Shown piece after piece: positions 34,619-42,929 of a DNA stretch of 64,000 bases (position 1 is the first letter of the stretch; each line of letters starts with the position of its first letter). The DNA comes from DATGUN01 sp035301285 (GTDB lineage Bacteria > Bacillota > Bacilli > Bacillales > Amphibacillaceae): NCBI GenBank assembly GCA_035301285.1, contig DATGUN010000027.1:1-64000 (forward strand). The letters are read 5' to 3'. Below the pieces are notes generated by a model. It saw nothing but the letters and a program-made list of their open reading frames with translations. It was not told the DNA's origin and searched no databases. Position numbers and translations under genes: made by a program.

Positions 34619-35340
34619 CCATACTCCCCCATAACATAAAACATCATCCAATGGAGAGTTGGTATGTCATTCTTTTCTCTGACTGTTTTTGTCTCTCATA
34701 TATACTCCATTGAATGGCTGTTAAATTCTGTACGATACTTACCGAAATACCTCCGCCCGACATATGACAGAACGATTTTATGCTTTATGTGATATACCTA
34801 ATCCAGAACGTCATATATGTCATAAGCACATCAGAAATTAAATTGGTATCTGGAATGATTTCTCGTAATAGTCAACAAACATCCTTCAATGAAATATATG
34901 ATACAAGCCCTTTAAAAATTCCCAGAATTTAAAGGTGACCTGAGTAACTTCTAAGTACCGATAATCATTAATGAGCTGCTGAATACTATCAAGATATTGT
35001 TATGTGAGCCTGGAAGCAGATTAGCAGATTATCTTTCATTCAAAGGGACGTGTACGCCCTTCTATACAAGATTGCAATATGAAAAGATGTATCCCAGATC
35101 AGAATTCGTTGATTAAATCTTTCATTACGGCCGCCCTTTCACGTAAAACCACATGAGCGCGCTCATTTACCTTAAGGGTTCCTTATCCTTTCATTCAAAC
35201 AACATTCCCTTCATCCCTTATATTTGATAACACTTCTGCTCCTTCCTTTTCTTCCAATCTAGTGCCATTTTAAAAATCCAGGTATAGATTTTATCATTTA
35301 CCCGTATACTTATAACACGATACAATTCGGAGGGAATAAT
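34619..35340. other. 722-bp gene-free stretch between the YkvI-like gene and yyaC
   Basis: No supported gene was found. It contains a 14-bp palindrome ATGAGCGCGCTCAT (35153-35166), an 8-bp inverted repeat CAATGGAG/CTCCATTG near 34649 and 34705, and an open stretch of about 45 codons near 34970-35115 without start or known family. No tRNA-like fold was recognised. Confidence 0.5.
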
Positions 35341-35961
35341 GTGAGTCATAGAGAGACGATGCCTGCCAATAAAGATATATTGCAAATCACACATACTCGA
35401 GACGATGCTTGTACCGTTTTATCTAACAAATTAATATCATGGGTTCCCTCTCCCCCTCAGGAATACATTGTGTTATGTATTGGAACAGATCGTTCTACAG
35501 GTGATTCATTGGGTCCCTTGACAGGTACATTCTTGTCTGAAATAAATCCTCAACAATTACATGTATATGGCACATTAAACAAACCCGTACATGCTAAAAA
35601 TTTATCGACATCCATTCAACAAATAAAAGATCGACATAAACAACCCTTCATCATTGCGATTGATGCCTGCTTGGGAAAACAGCAGTCAATTGGTTCGATT
35701 ATTGCTGGAAAAGGCCCTATCAAACCAGGAGCAGCATTAAAAAAGACCCTTCCGCTTATTGGCGATGTTCATCTAACAGGCGTTGTCAATATCGGAGGCT
35801 TCATGGATTTTTCTGTGTTGCAAAACACACGCTTGTCCATCGTTGTCGATATGGCTAGAAAATTGGTTTCTACCTTACATAGATTTGATATGGAACTTTA
35901 TAATAATCATTATATTTCCACGATCATACAAAAAAATCCTTCTACTACATTTCATATATAG
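35341..35961 (+). CDS. yyaC: YyaC, spore-associated GPR-protease-like protein (DUF1256)
   Basis: A 206-residue sporulation protein. Start is GTG six bases after GGAGGG. The DUF1256 core is IVLCIGTDRSTGDSLGPLTGTFLSE (about 43-68), then HAKNLSTSIQQI, PFIIAIDACLGKQQSIGSIIAGKGPIKPGAALKKTLPLIGDVHLTGVVNIGGFMDFSVLQNTRLS. The fold is related to germination protease GPR, with the DACLG and GTDRSTGDSLGPL acidic motifs retained. In B. subtilis it is expressed in the forespore. It is one of the few plus-strand genes on this arm, opposing replication. Confidence 0.94.
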   Translation: MSHRETMPANKDILQITHTRDDACTVLSNKLISWVPSPPQEYIVLCIGTDRSTGDSLGPLTGTFLSEINPQQLHVYGTLNKPVHAKNLSTSIQQIKDRHKQPFIIAIDACLGKQQSIGSIIAGKGPIKPGAALKKTLPLIGDVHLTGVVNIGGFMDFSVLQNTRLSIVVDMARKLVSTLHRFDMELYNNHYISTIIQKNPSTTFHI

Positions 35962-35970
35962 ATAGAAGGA
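35931..35970 (-). terminator. terminator of the cysteine-desulfurase-like gene, inside the yyaC 3' end
   Basis: ATCCTTCTA pairs with TAGAAGGAT, and on the minus strand seven T follow. The hairpin overlaps the last codons of the convergent yyaC gene. Confidence 0.75.
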
Positions 35971-36038
35971 TTGGATAGAAACAATCGTTATTCTTTTTCA
36001 TCACACGTTTTTTATAAACTTCATTCAAGAATAATGGT

Positions 36039-37190
36039 TTAAAGCTCACTATAGGCTATAACAATCTCTTTCATTGCGGATAAAAATTGATCGACCTCTT
36101 CTTCTGTATTATATTGACTTAAACTGATACGCACAGCCCCCTGCTCACTTGTCCCAAGCACATGATGTGTTAACGGATTACAATGTAAACCACCACGCAC
36201 AGCAATATTATAATGTGAATCAAGCACCATTGCAATTTCTTGGGAGTCTGCATTTTTTACATTAAAAGCCATGATTGGAAGCCTATTATCATTTGATTCC
36301 GGGCCGTATAATGTAAGGTCTGGCATTTTTTTAAGTCCGTTTATCAATTTATTTATCAGCAATGTTTCACGTGGAACATTTTTATTTTCTTGTTTCATAA
36401 ATAACTTCACAGCTTCATTCAATCCAGCAATACCTGGTGTATTCAATGTCCCACTTTCCAATCGCTCCGGCCATTGTAAAGGTTGTTCCGGTTGTTCCGA
36501 AAAAGCGCCCGTCCCTCCTTGTATAAGAGGATACAAATCCATGTTTCCTTCAACAAGTAAAACCCCTGTCCCTTGAGGGCCCAATAATCCTTTATGTCCT
36601 GGAAAGGCTAGCATATCAATCCCATCGTTTTTCATATGTATCGGTATATGACCCGCTGTCTGTGATGCATCGATTAAAATAGGTATTGAATGTCTCTTTG
36701 CAATCATACTTACATCTTTAATGGGATTCATTGCCCCTGTAACATTCGATGCGTGTGTGATTGCAATCAGTTTTGTGTTGGTTCGAATGCTTTGACTCAT
36801 ATGCTCGATAAACTCTTCATCCGTCTCGCCGATTATATGTGTAACTTCAATGTGCTTGTTTTTTTTCAGTGACTCAAGTGGACGACGGATGGAGTTATGT
36901 TCATATGATGTTGTTAAAACATGATCGCCTTCCTGTAGATTCAATCCATGTATTGCCTGGTTTAAGGCAGTTGTTGCATTCACATAGAATAAACACTGTT
37001 TAGGATTACTACAGCCGAATGTGTTGGCTACATTTTCGCGTGTATCCTGGATGATATGTGCTGCTTTTTTTGCGAATTGATGTCCTCCCCTTCCCGGATT
37101 GGCACCATTTGATACAATGTTATCATACATCGCATCAGCGACCTGAATCGGCTTGGGAAAAGATGATGCAGCCTGGTCAAAATAGATCAT
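36039..37190 (-). CDS. cysteine desulfurase family PLP enzyme (class V aminotransferase)
   Basis: A 383-residue PLP enzyme. The ATG at 37190 (AGAGGAGG seven bases upstream) gives the normal N-terminus MIYFDQAASSFPKP; an open frame extends further but lacks support. Motifs: NATTALNQAIHGL, ITHASNVTGAMNPIKDV, ILIDASQTAGHIPI with the PLP Asp, the Schiff-base Lys in AFPGHKGLLGPQGTG, and the catalytic Cys region AVRGGLHCNPLTHHVLGT. This matches the subfamily resembling E. faecalis EF2568 rather than IscS or SufS. Its role (sulfur donation or selenocysteine lyase) is not shown by context; it lies between yyaC and parB and carries a parS site inside. Confidence 0.85.
   Translation of the reverse strand: MIYFDQAASSFPKPIQVADAMYDNIVSNGANPGRGGHQFAKKAAHIIQDTRENVANTFGCSNPKQCLFYVNATTALNQAIHGLNLQEGDHVLTTSYEHNSIRRPLESLKKNKHIEVTHIIGETDEEFIEHMSQSIRTNTKLIAITHASNVTGAMNPIKDVSMIAKRHSIPILIDASQTAGHIPIHMKNDGIDMLAFPGHKGLLGPQGTGVLLVEGNMDLYPLIQGGTGAFSEQPEQPLQWPERLESGTLNTPGIAGLNEAVKLFMKQENKNVPRETLLINKLINGLKKMPDLTLYGPESNDNRLPIMAFNVKNADSQEIAMVLDSHYNIAVRGGLHCNPLTHHVLGTSEQGAVRISLSQYNTEEEVDQFLSAMKEIVIAYSEL
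36363..36378. promoter_or_regulatory. parS centromere site within the cysteine-desulfurase-like gene
   Basis: Read on the minus strand this is TGTTCCACGTGAAACA, an exact match to the consensus TGTTNCACGTGAAACA bound by ParB/Spo0J. Confidence 0.9.
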
Positions 37191-37275
37191 TGAACATCCT
37201 CCTCTGAGCACGGATAAAAAATGGCCATCGGAAAGCATTATTCTCCCCTAATGGCCAACAGACTAACAATGGAAT

Positions 37276-38115
37276 TTAATTATCTAATGTGTCGATGATC
37301 CGCTGTAAATCATCATTATTATAAAACGCAATTTCTATTTTCCCTTTCCGTTTGCCTCTTTGTATGGAAACGGATGTGCCAAACCGCTCACGTAATAGTG
37401 CTTCTTGTTCTTGCACAAAAATATCCTTGGGAGGTTTCTCTTTCTTCTTTGTTTTACCTTCATTCAACGCTACGATCAATTGCTCGACTTGGCGGACATT
37501 TAACTTTTCGCTACGAATCTTTTTGGCCAAAGGAAGAATCTGTTCTTTATCTTTTACACCAATCAAGGCTCGTCCATGTCCCATTGATAATTCCCCATTA
37601 TTGATATAAGCGACAACTTGCTCTGGAAGTGTCAAGAGTCTAACGATATTGGCTATATGTGATCTACTTTTGCCCAAACGTTTGGATAGTACTTCTTGTG
37701 TAATCCCTAATTCATTCATTAAATTACTATACGCATGAGCTTCTTCAATCGGTGTCAAATCTTCACGTTGGAGGTTTTCCAACAAGGCCAATTCCATCAT
37801 CTTATCGTCGGATAACTCTTTGATGACGACAGGAATCGTTTCCAAACCTGCTTCTTTGGCTGCCCGGAACCGTCTTTCTCCAACAACGATTTCATAGCCT
37901 TTTATGCTTTTACGTACAATTAAAGGCTGTATAATCCCATATTCTAAAATCGAATCTTTTAACTCTTCAATAGCATCCGCGTGAAATGTTTTTCTAGGTT
38001 GATACGGATTGGGTCTACATTCCTCTATTGGGATGTCCTGTATCGATTCCGAATCCGATTTATCTATATCCGGAAATAAAGCGTTAATACCTTTACCTAA
38101 CCCTCGCTCCACCAT
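37276..38115 (-). CDS. parB: chromosome partitioning protein ParB (Spo0J)
   Basis: A 279-residue CTPase/DNA-binding protein that loads at parS, spreads as a clamp and recruits SMC. The N-terminal CTP-binding domain has the ParB box NPYQPRKTF and GERRFRAAK (about 80-88). ALLENLQREDLTPIEEAHAY leads to a helix-turn-helix (GITQEVLSKRLGKSRSHIANIVRLL, about 138-162). The C-terminal dimerisation part ends DDLQRIIDTLDN. It overlaps parA by 23 bases. The MVERGLGKGINALF start is typical. Confidence 0.96.
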   Translation of the reverse strand: MVERGLGKGINALFPDIDKSDSESIQDIPIEECRPNPYQPRKTFHADAIEELKDSILEYGIIQPLIVRKSIKGYEIVVGERRFRAAKEAGLETIPVVIKELSDDKMMELALLENLQREDLTPIEEAHAYSNLMNELGITQEVLSKRLGKSRSHIANIVRLLTLPEQVVAYINNGELSMGHGRALIGVKDKEQILPLAKKIRSEKLNVRQVEQLIVALNEGKTKKKEKPPKDIFVQEQEALLRERFGTSVSIQRGKRKGKIEIAFYNNDDLQRIIDTLDN

Positions 38116-38869
38116 TTGCCATCACTTCCTTTGCTAATTCTAAGTATACCTCAGCACCTTTGGATTTTGGATCATAGGCCATAATCGGTTTACCATGGCT
38201 TGGCGCCTCACCCAAACGTACACTACGTGGGATAACAGTTTGATAGACTTTTTCCTGAAAATATTTTTTAACTTCTTCTATAACCTGAATACCAAGATTT
38301 GTCCGAGCATCCAGCATTGTCAAAAGAACTCCTTCAATCATCAAGCTCGTATTCAAATGTTTTTGTACCAAACGAATGGTATTTAATAATTGACTTAAAC
38401 CTTCCAAAGCATAATACTCACATTGTACAGGGATAAGTACGGTGTCTGCAGCTGTTAGTGCATTCAGCGTCAATAACCCTAATGATGGTGGACAATCAAT
38501 AATAATGTAATCATATGTATCTTTTAACTTCTCAAGTGATTTTTGCAAACGTATCTCTCTGGAAATGGTTGGGACTAACTCTATTTCTGCACCAGCCAAC
38601 TGAATCGTAGCTGGAATAATATCCAGATTAGCTACATCTGTTGGTACACAAACATTTTCGGCAGGTAACTCTTCAACCAACACATTGTAGATACATTTAT
38701 CCATATCTGCCTTATTGACCCCTACCCCACTCGTTGCATTACCTTGTGGATCAATATCGACGATTAACACTCTATTATTTAATTGCGCCAATCCTGCACA
38801 CAAGTTTACTGAGGAAGTTGTTTTACCTACGCCACCCTTTTGATTAGCAATGGCTATTATCTTACCCAT
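38093..38869 (-). CDS. parA: chromosome partitioning ATPase ParA (Soj)
   Basis: A 258-residue deviant Walker ATPase that acts with ParB in origin segregation and regulates DnaA activity in Bacillus. The deviant Walker A is QKGGVGKTTSSVNL (about 10-23, with the signature lysine in KGGVGKT). IDIDPQGNATSG and IIIDCPPSLGLLTLNAL are the Walker A' and B regions. Length is as usual for Soj (253). It is the first gene of the parA-parB pair and lies upstream of the cysteine-desulfurase-like gene. Confidence 0.96.
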   Translation of the reverse strand: MGKIIAIANQKGGVGKTTSSVNLCAGLAQLNNRVLIVDIDPQGNATSGVGVNKADMDKCIYNVLVEELPAENVCVPTDVANLDIIPATIQLAGAEIELVPTISREIRLQKSLEKLKDTYDYIIIDCPPSLGLLTLNALTAADTVLIPVQCEYYALEGLSQLLNTIRLVQKHLNTSLMIEGVLLTMLDARTNLGIQVIEEVKKYFQEKVYQTVIPRSVRLGEAPSHGKPIMAYDPKSKGAEVYLELAKEVMANGGARVR

Positions 38870-39088
38870 GCTTTCACCTACCTAATGTCATATTGCAAAT
38901 TTCTATTACAAACAGCATATATCTATTAAAGTTATACTTTATATTTTATCATTTAAATGGCTCTCTGTACTATTAATATTCATTTTTGTTATCAAAATTT
39001 AATTTATTAGAGAAAAACAATTGAGAAGTGTACATTTTTGAAGAAAAACCAATAGTGAATCGGGCAAAAACGTATCAGGATGGGAAAG

Positions 39089-39107
39089 GCCCATCGTTCT
39101 GATGGGC
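39089..39107 (-). terminator. short hairpin after noc
   Basis: GCCCATC pairs with GATGGGC around a 5-base loop, 20 bases beyond the noc stop; the T-run on the minus strand is poor. The noc-parA interval (38870-39127) holds nothing else recognised. Confidence 0.45.
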
Positions 39108-39127
39108 GTACATAAGAATAATATAAA

Positions 39128-39982
39128 TTATTTCGATTTAGGTATCTTGATCGTAAACTGGTAGTAGTCCTCCAGTTCTTCTTCATTGGTTTCAACATCT
39201 ATACCAGTATCCGAAACCATGCTTAATGATTGTCGAATTGTATTCATTGCAATCCGAATGTCCTTATTGACACCTTTCAATCTAGGAGTCTGTTTCTTTT
39301 TCTTTTCTTTCACTTCCCCTAGTTTGGCAATCTGTTCCTCTGTTTGCTTAACATTTAAGTCTTTTTCAATGATAAGTTCCAATATTTTTTTCTGTGCCTC
39401 AGGATCTTCTATTTTTATAAGCGCGCGGGCATGACGTTCACTGATTACTTTTTCTTGCACAGCCTGTTTTACCTCATCAGGTAATTTCAACAATCGTAAT
39501 TTATTAGCAATCGTTGATTGATTTTTGCCTAGTCGTTGTGCCAATGCCTCTTGTGTCAATGAATGGATTTCCAATAATTGTGCGTAAGCATTGGCTTCTT
39601 CTATAACCGTAAGTTCTTCCCGCTGCAAATTTTCAATTAATGCGACCGAAGCGGTCTCAGCATCATTCATATTTCGAATGATCGCAGGCATGCTTTCCCA
39701 CTCAAGCAACTGCACCGCTCGCCATCTGCGCTCACCGGCTATCAATTCATACGATTCACCATCATCATCTGTTTTACGAACAACAATGGGTTGAATCATA
39801 CCATGTGTACGGATTGTTTGAGCCAGTTCTTTTATTTTTTCCTCATCAAAGACAGACCGTGGCTGGTAACGATTGGCTTCAATCTTATGGACTGGAAGCT
39901 GGATAACCTCATCAGATGGAATATTATCTTCGGTGTTATTTTTATTACCTTGTCCGAACATGCGATTAAATGATTGCAACAT
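39128..39982 (-). CDS. noc: nucleoid occlusion protein Noc
   Basis: A 284-residue ParB paralogue that blocks FtsZ ring formation over the nucleoid. It starts with an amphipathic membrane-targeting segment (MLQSFNRMFGQGN), followed by EVIQLPVHKIEANRYQPRSVFDEEKI, GERRWRAVQLLEW, IENLQREELTVIEEANAYAQLLE and HTH QEALAQRLGKNQSTIANKLRLLKLP. The N-terminal amphipathic helix and the position beside rsmG distinguish it from ParB. It has its own upstream region containing a parS site, 278 bp from rsmG. Confidence 0.94.
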   Translation of the reverse strand: MLQSFNRMFGQGNKNNTEDNIPSDEVIQLPVHKIEANRYQPRSVFDEEKIKELAQTIRTHGMIQPIVVRKTDDDGESYELIAGERRWRAVQLLEWESMPAIIRNMNDAETASVALIENLQREELTVIEEANAYAQLLEIHSLTQEALAQRLGKNQSTIANKLRLLKLPDEVKQAVQEKVISERHARALIKIEDPEAQKKILELIIEKDLNVKQTEEQIAKLGEVKEKKKKQTPRLKGVNKDIRIAMNTIRQSLSMVSDTGIDVETNEEELEDYYQFTIKIPKSK

Positions 39983-40042
39983 AATCTAACACCACCTTTT
40001 TTCTCACTTATAGCCTAAAATAAAAAACACTTTATTTTTAAT

Positions 40043-40058
40043 TGTTTCACGTGGAACA
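40043..40058. promoter_or_regulatory. parS centromere site between noc and rsmG
   Basis: On the minus strand TGTTCCACGTGAAACA matches the parS consensus exactly, the same variant as the site at 36363. It lies about 60 bp upstream of noc. Confidence 0.92.
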
Positions 40059-40260
40059 TTTAAAATAGGCAATGGAAAATATGTAACGATACCCCTCTAT
40101 AATACCATATATTTCACTTATTATGTTTGGAATCAGATAATTTATTGATAAGGCCCAATTTCTATGACTGCTTCGCTAAGTCCCTTATTAAACAATTTAC
40201 ACCACCATATATATACAATATAGCACTCATTCTCCGCTAGCGCAAACATATGTTCTTATT

Positions 40261-40977
40261 TTAGGCAATTGGATTTTTCATCGGTGTACCCGGTTTTCGT
40301 GGATATTTTTTAGGTGTTTTCTTTTCTTTTTTGATGATAATAATGGATCGTTCACTCTCTTCTTCCGGTAATGAAAATGTATGGATGGTTGGGGTAGAAC
40401 CCCCTAAGGTTTTAACTGCATTTTGACCACCTTTGATTTCCTCTTCGGTTTTGGCTCCTTTCATCGATAGAAACAGCCCCCCTTGCTTAGTCAAAGGCAT
40501 ACATAATTCACTTAAAACGGATAATCTGGCTACTGCACGTGCCATAACGATATCAAAACCGCCTCGCCATTTTGTATCTTGTCCAAACATCTCTGCACGG
40601 GAATGAATAAACGTTACATCATCTAAATTTAAAATATCTGCTAAATGGTCTAAAAAGGTGATACGTTTTTTTAATGAATCCACAATGGTCACTTGCAAAT
40701 GAGGATAGGCGATTTTTAATGGGATGCTCGGGAACCCAGCCCCGGCACCCACATCACATATTTGCTTGTCTTCGGTCAAATCGACATAAAATGCGGCTGT
40801 CAAAGAATCATAAAAATGTTTTAAATAAACATCATCACGTCCGGTAATAGCCGTTAAATTCATTTTTTTATTCCAATCCACCAATGTTTCATAATAGAGC
40901 TGAAATTGTTTCATCTGATGATCATGAAGCTGTATACCTTGTTCAGATACATGTTGTCTAAATTGTTCCGGATTCAC
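40261..40977 (-). CDS. rsmG: 16S rRNA (guanine-527-N7)-methyltransferase RsmG
   Basis: A 238-residue SAM-dependent methyltransferase (GidB). The SAM loop is ICDVGAGAGFPSIPLKI (about 69-85). NWKMNLTAI-like NKKMNLTAI (about 34-43), VDSLKKRITFL and ARAVARLSVLSELCMPL are typical. Residues 225-238 form a basic tail. It methylates G527 in the 530 loop. It follows mnmG by three bases, the classic mnmG-rsmG pair. Confidence 0.96.
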   Translation of the reverse strand: MNPEQFRQHVSEQGIQLHDHQMKQFQLYYETLVDWNKKMNLTAITGRDDVYLKHFYDSLTAAFYVDLTEDKQICDVGAGAGFPSIPLKIAYPHLQVTIVDSLKKRITFLDHLADILNLDDVTFIHSRAEMFGQDTKWRGGFDIVMARAVARLSVLSELCMPLTKQGGLFLSMKGAKTEEEIKGGQNAVKTLGGSTPTIHTFSLPEEESERSIIIIKKEKKTPKKYPRKPGTPMKNPIA

Positions 40978-40980
40978 TTT

Positions 40981-42876
40981 TTATGCTCCTTCGCTTGCCA
41001 CTTGGGTAATATCCCCTTGCTCGATATATACCAGTAAAATCGATATATCGGCTGGATTGACACCTGAAATCCTCGAAGCTTGCCCGATTGATAATGGTCT
41101 GACTTCTTTAAGTTTATCTCTTCCTTCTGATGCAATCCCTTTGATTGCATCATAATCTATACGCTCAGGTATCTTTTTCGACTCCATTTTCTGCATGCGG
41201 GCAACCTGATCATTCGCTTTTTTGATATAGCCTTCATATTTAATTTGAATTTCTACTTGGTTTTTCACTTCTTCGGGAAGATTCGTGCCTTCTTCCATAA
41301 GCTCTTCCAACATTGCATATGTGATCTCGGGACGCTTCAGTAAATCACTCGCCTTTACCGCCTCTTTTAACGGTGTTCCGTTTGCTTGTTTCAATATATG
41401 CTGAACATTTTCACCCGGTTTGATGATCCATTTACTGAGGCGCTTTTTCTCGGTTTCAATCTGTTCCATTTTATTTAAAAATCTGTCATACCGCTCATCT
41501 GTAATCAATCCCAATTGATGCCCTATTTCTGTCAAGCGGATATCGGCATTATCATGTCGTAACAAAAGACGATACTCGGCACGCGATGTCAATAATCGAT
41601 ACGGCTCTTGTGTCCCTTTTGTAACAAGGTCATCTATCAATACACCGATATAGGCCTGTGAACGGTCAAGGATAACTGGTTCTTCATTCTTGATTTTTCG
41701 TGTTGCATTGATCCCGGACATAATCCCTTGCGCCGCTGCTTCCTCATAACCGGATGTGCCATTGATTTGACCGGCAGTAAACAACCCAGGCACTGCTTTT
41801 GTCTCAAGAGTCGGCCATAATTGTGTCGGTACAACGGCATCATATTCAATAGCATAGCCAGCACGCATAATTTCAGCATTCTCAAGACCAGGTACAGATT
41901 TAACCATGTCATACTGGACAGATTCCGGCATGGAAGTAGACAACCCTTGCACATACACCTCTTCGGTATGGCGACCTTCTGGTTCTAAAAATATTTGATG
42001 TCTCGGTTTATCATTGAACCGGACAATCTTATCTTCCACCGATGGACAGTAACGCGGACCCGTTCCCCGTTTCATGCCTGAATACATGGCTGATAAACTT
42101 AAGTTGTCATTAATGACCTGATGTGTGAATTCATTCGTATATGTCAACCAGCATGGGATTTGATCTGTAATGAATTCGGTTGTTTCATAGGAAAATCCTT
42201 GGGACAGATCGTCTCCCGGTTGGATTTCCGTTTTCGAGTAATCAATGGTGTGACTGTTCACACGAGGTGGTGTTCCTGTTTTGAAACGAGTCAGCTCCAA
42301 GCCTAATTTCTCCAGGTTTTCCGATAACTTCACAGATACGCGTTGGTTATTCGGACCACTCTCATATTCCAGATCACCGATCAGTACTTTTCCTCGCATA
42401 AATGTACCTGTCGTGACGATAACAGCCCCTGCACGATATAAGCCATGTGTTTCGGTAATAACGCCTTTACAGATACCATCTTCTATATAAAGCTCATCAA
42501 CCATTCCTTGCCTTAAAGTCAGATTGGGTTCATTTTCAAGCACATGTTTCATTTCCTGGATATAAAGGGGTTTATCGGCTTGAGCACGTAATGCCTGTAC
42601 GGCAGGTCCCTTCCTTGTGTTTAACATCCGCATCTGAATATACGTTTTATCAATGACTTTCCCCATGACACCGCCAAGTGCATCGACTTCACGAATCACA
42701 TTCCCTTTGGCGGGCCCACCCAATGACGGGTTACATGGCATGAAAGCAACGGTATCCAGATTCAAAGTCAGCATCAATGTCTTGGCACCCATCCGGGCAG
42801 CGGCTACTCCGGCCTCACACCCAGCATGTCCGGCACCAATTACAATAACGTCATATTGCCCTGCTTCAAATGTCAT
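40981..42876 (-). CDS. mnmG: tRNA uridine-5-carboxymethylaminomethyl modification enzyme MnmG
   Basis: A 631-residue FAD enzyme (GidA) that works with MnmE on U34 of tRNAs. The FAD-binding GxGxxG motif is VIGAGHAGCEAGVAAARMG (about 11-29). PCNPSLGGPAKGNVIREVDALGG and GTFMRGKVLIGD contain conserved cysteine and glycine motifs. GLFTAGQINGTSGYEEAAAQGIMSGINA is the second FAD signature. The C-terminal helical domain binds MnmE (EAxxI-like ARISGVNPADISILL). It lies 53 bp after mnmE. Confidence 0.97.
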   Translation of the reverse strand: MTFEAGQYDVIVIGAGHAGCEAGVAAARMGAKTLMLTLNLDTVAFMPCNPSLGGPAKGNVIREVDALGGVMGKVIDKTYIQMRMLNTRKGPAVQALRAQADKPLYIQEMKHVLENEPNLTLRQGMVDELYIEDGICKGVITETHGLYRAGAVIVTTGTFMRGKVLIGDLEYESGPNNQRVSVKLSENLEKLGLELTRFKTGTPPRVNSHTIDYSKTEIQPGDDLSQGFSYETTEFITDQIPCWLTYTNEFTHQVINDNLSLSAMYSGMKRGTGPRYCPSVEDKIVRFNDKPRHQIFLEPEGRHTEEVYVQGLSTSMPESVQYDMVKSVPGLENAEIMRAGYAIEYDAVVPTQLWPTLETKAVPGLFTAGQINGTSGYEEAAAQGIMSGINATRKIKNEEPVILDRSQAYIGVLIDDLVTKGTQEPYRLLTSRAEYRLLLRHDNADIRLTEIGHQLGLITDERYDRFLNKMEQIETEKKRLSKWIIKPGENVQHILKQANGTPLKEAVKASDLLKRPEITYAMLEELMEEGTNLPEEVKNQVEIQIKYEGYIKKANDQVARMQKMESKKIPERIDYDAIKGIASEGRDKLKEVRPLSIGQASRISGVNPADISILLVYIEQGDITQVASEGA

Positions 42877-42929
42877 ATATGTTCATCCTTTCCGTCTTTC
42901 CGTAATTGATTTATTTTTTTACGTCACTC

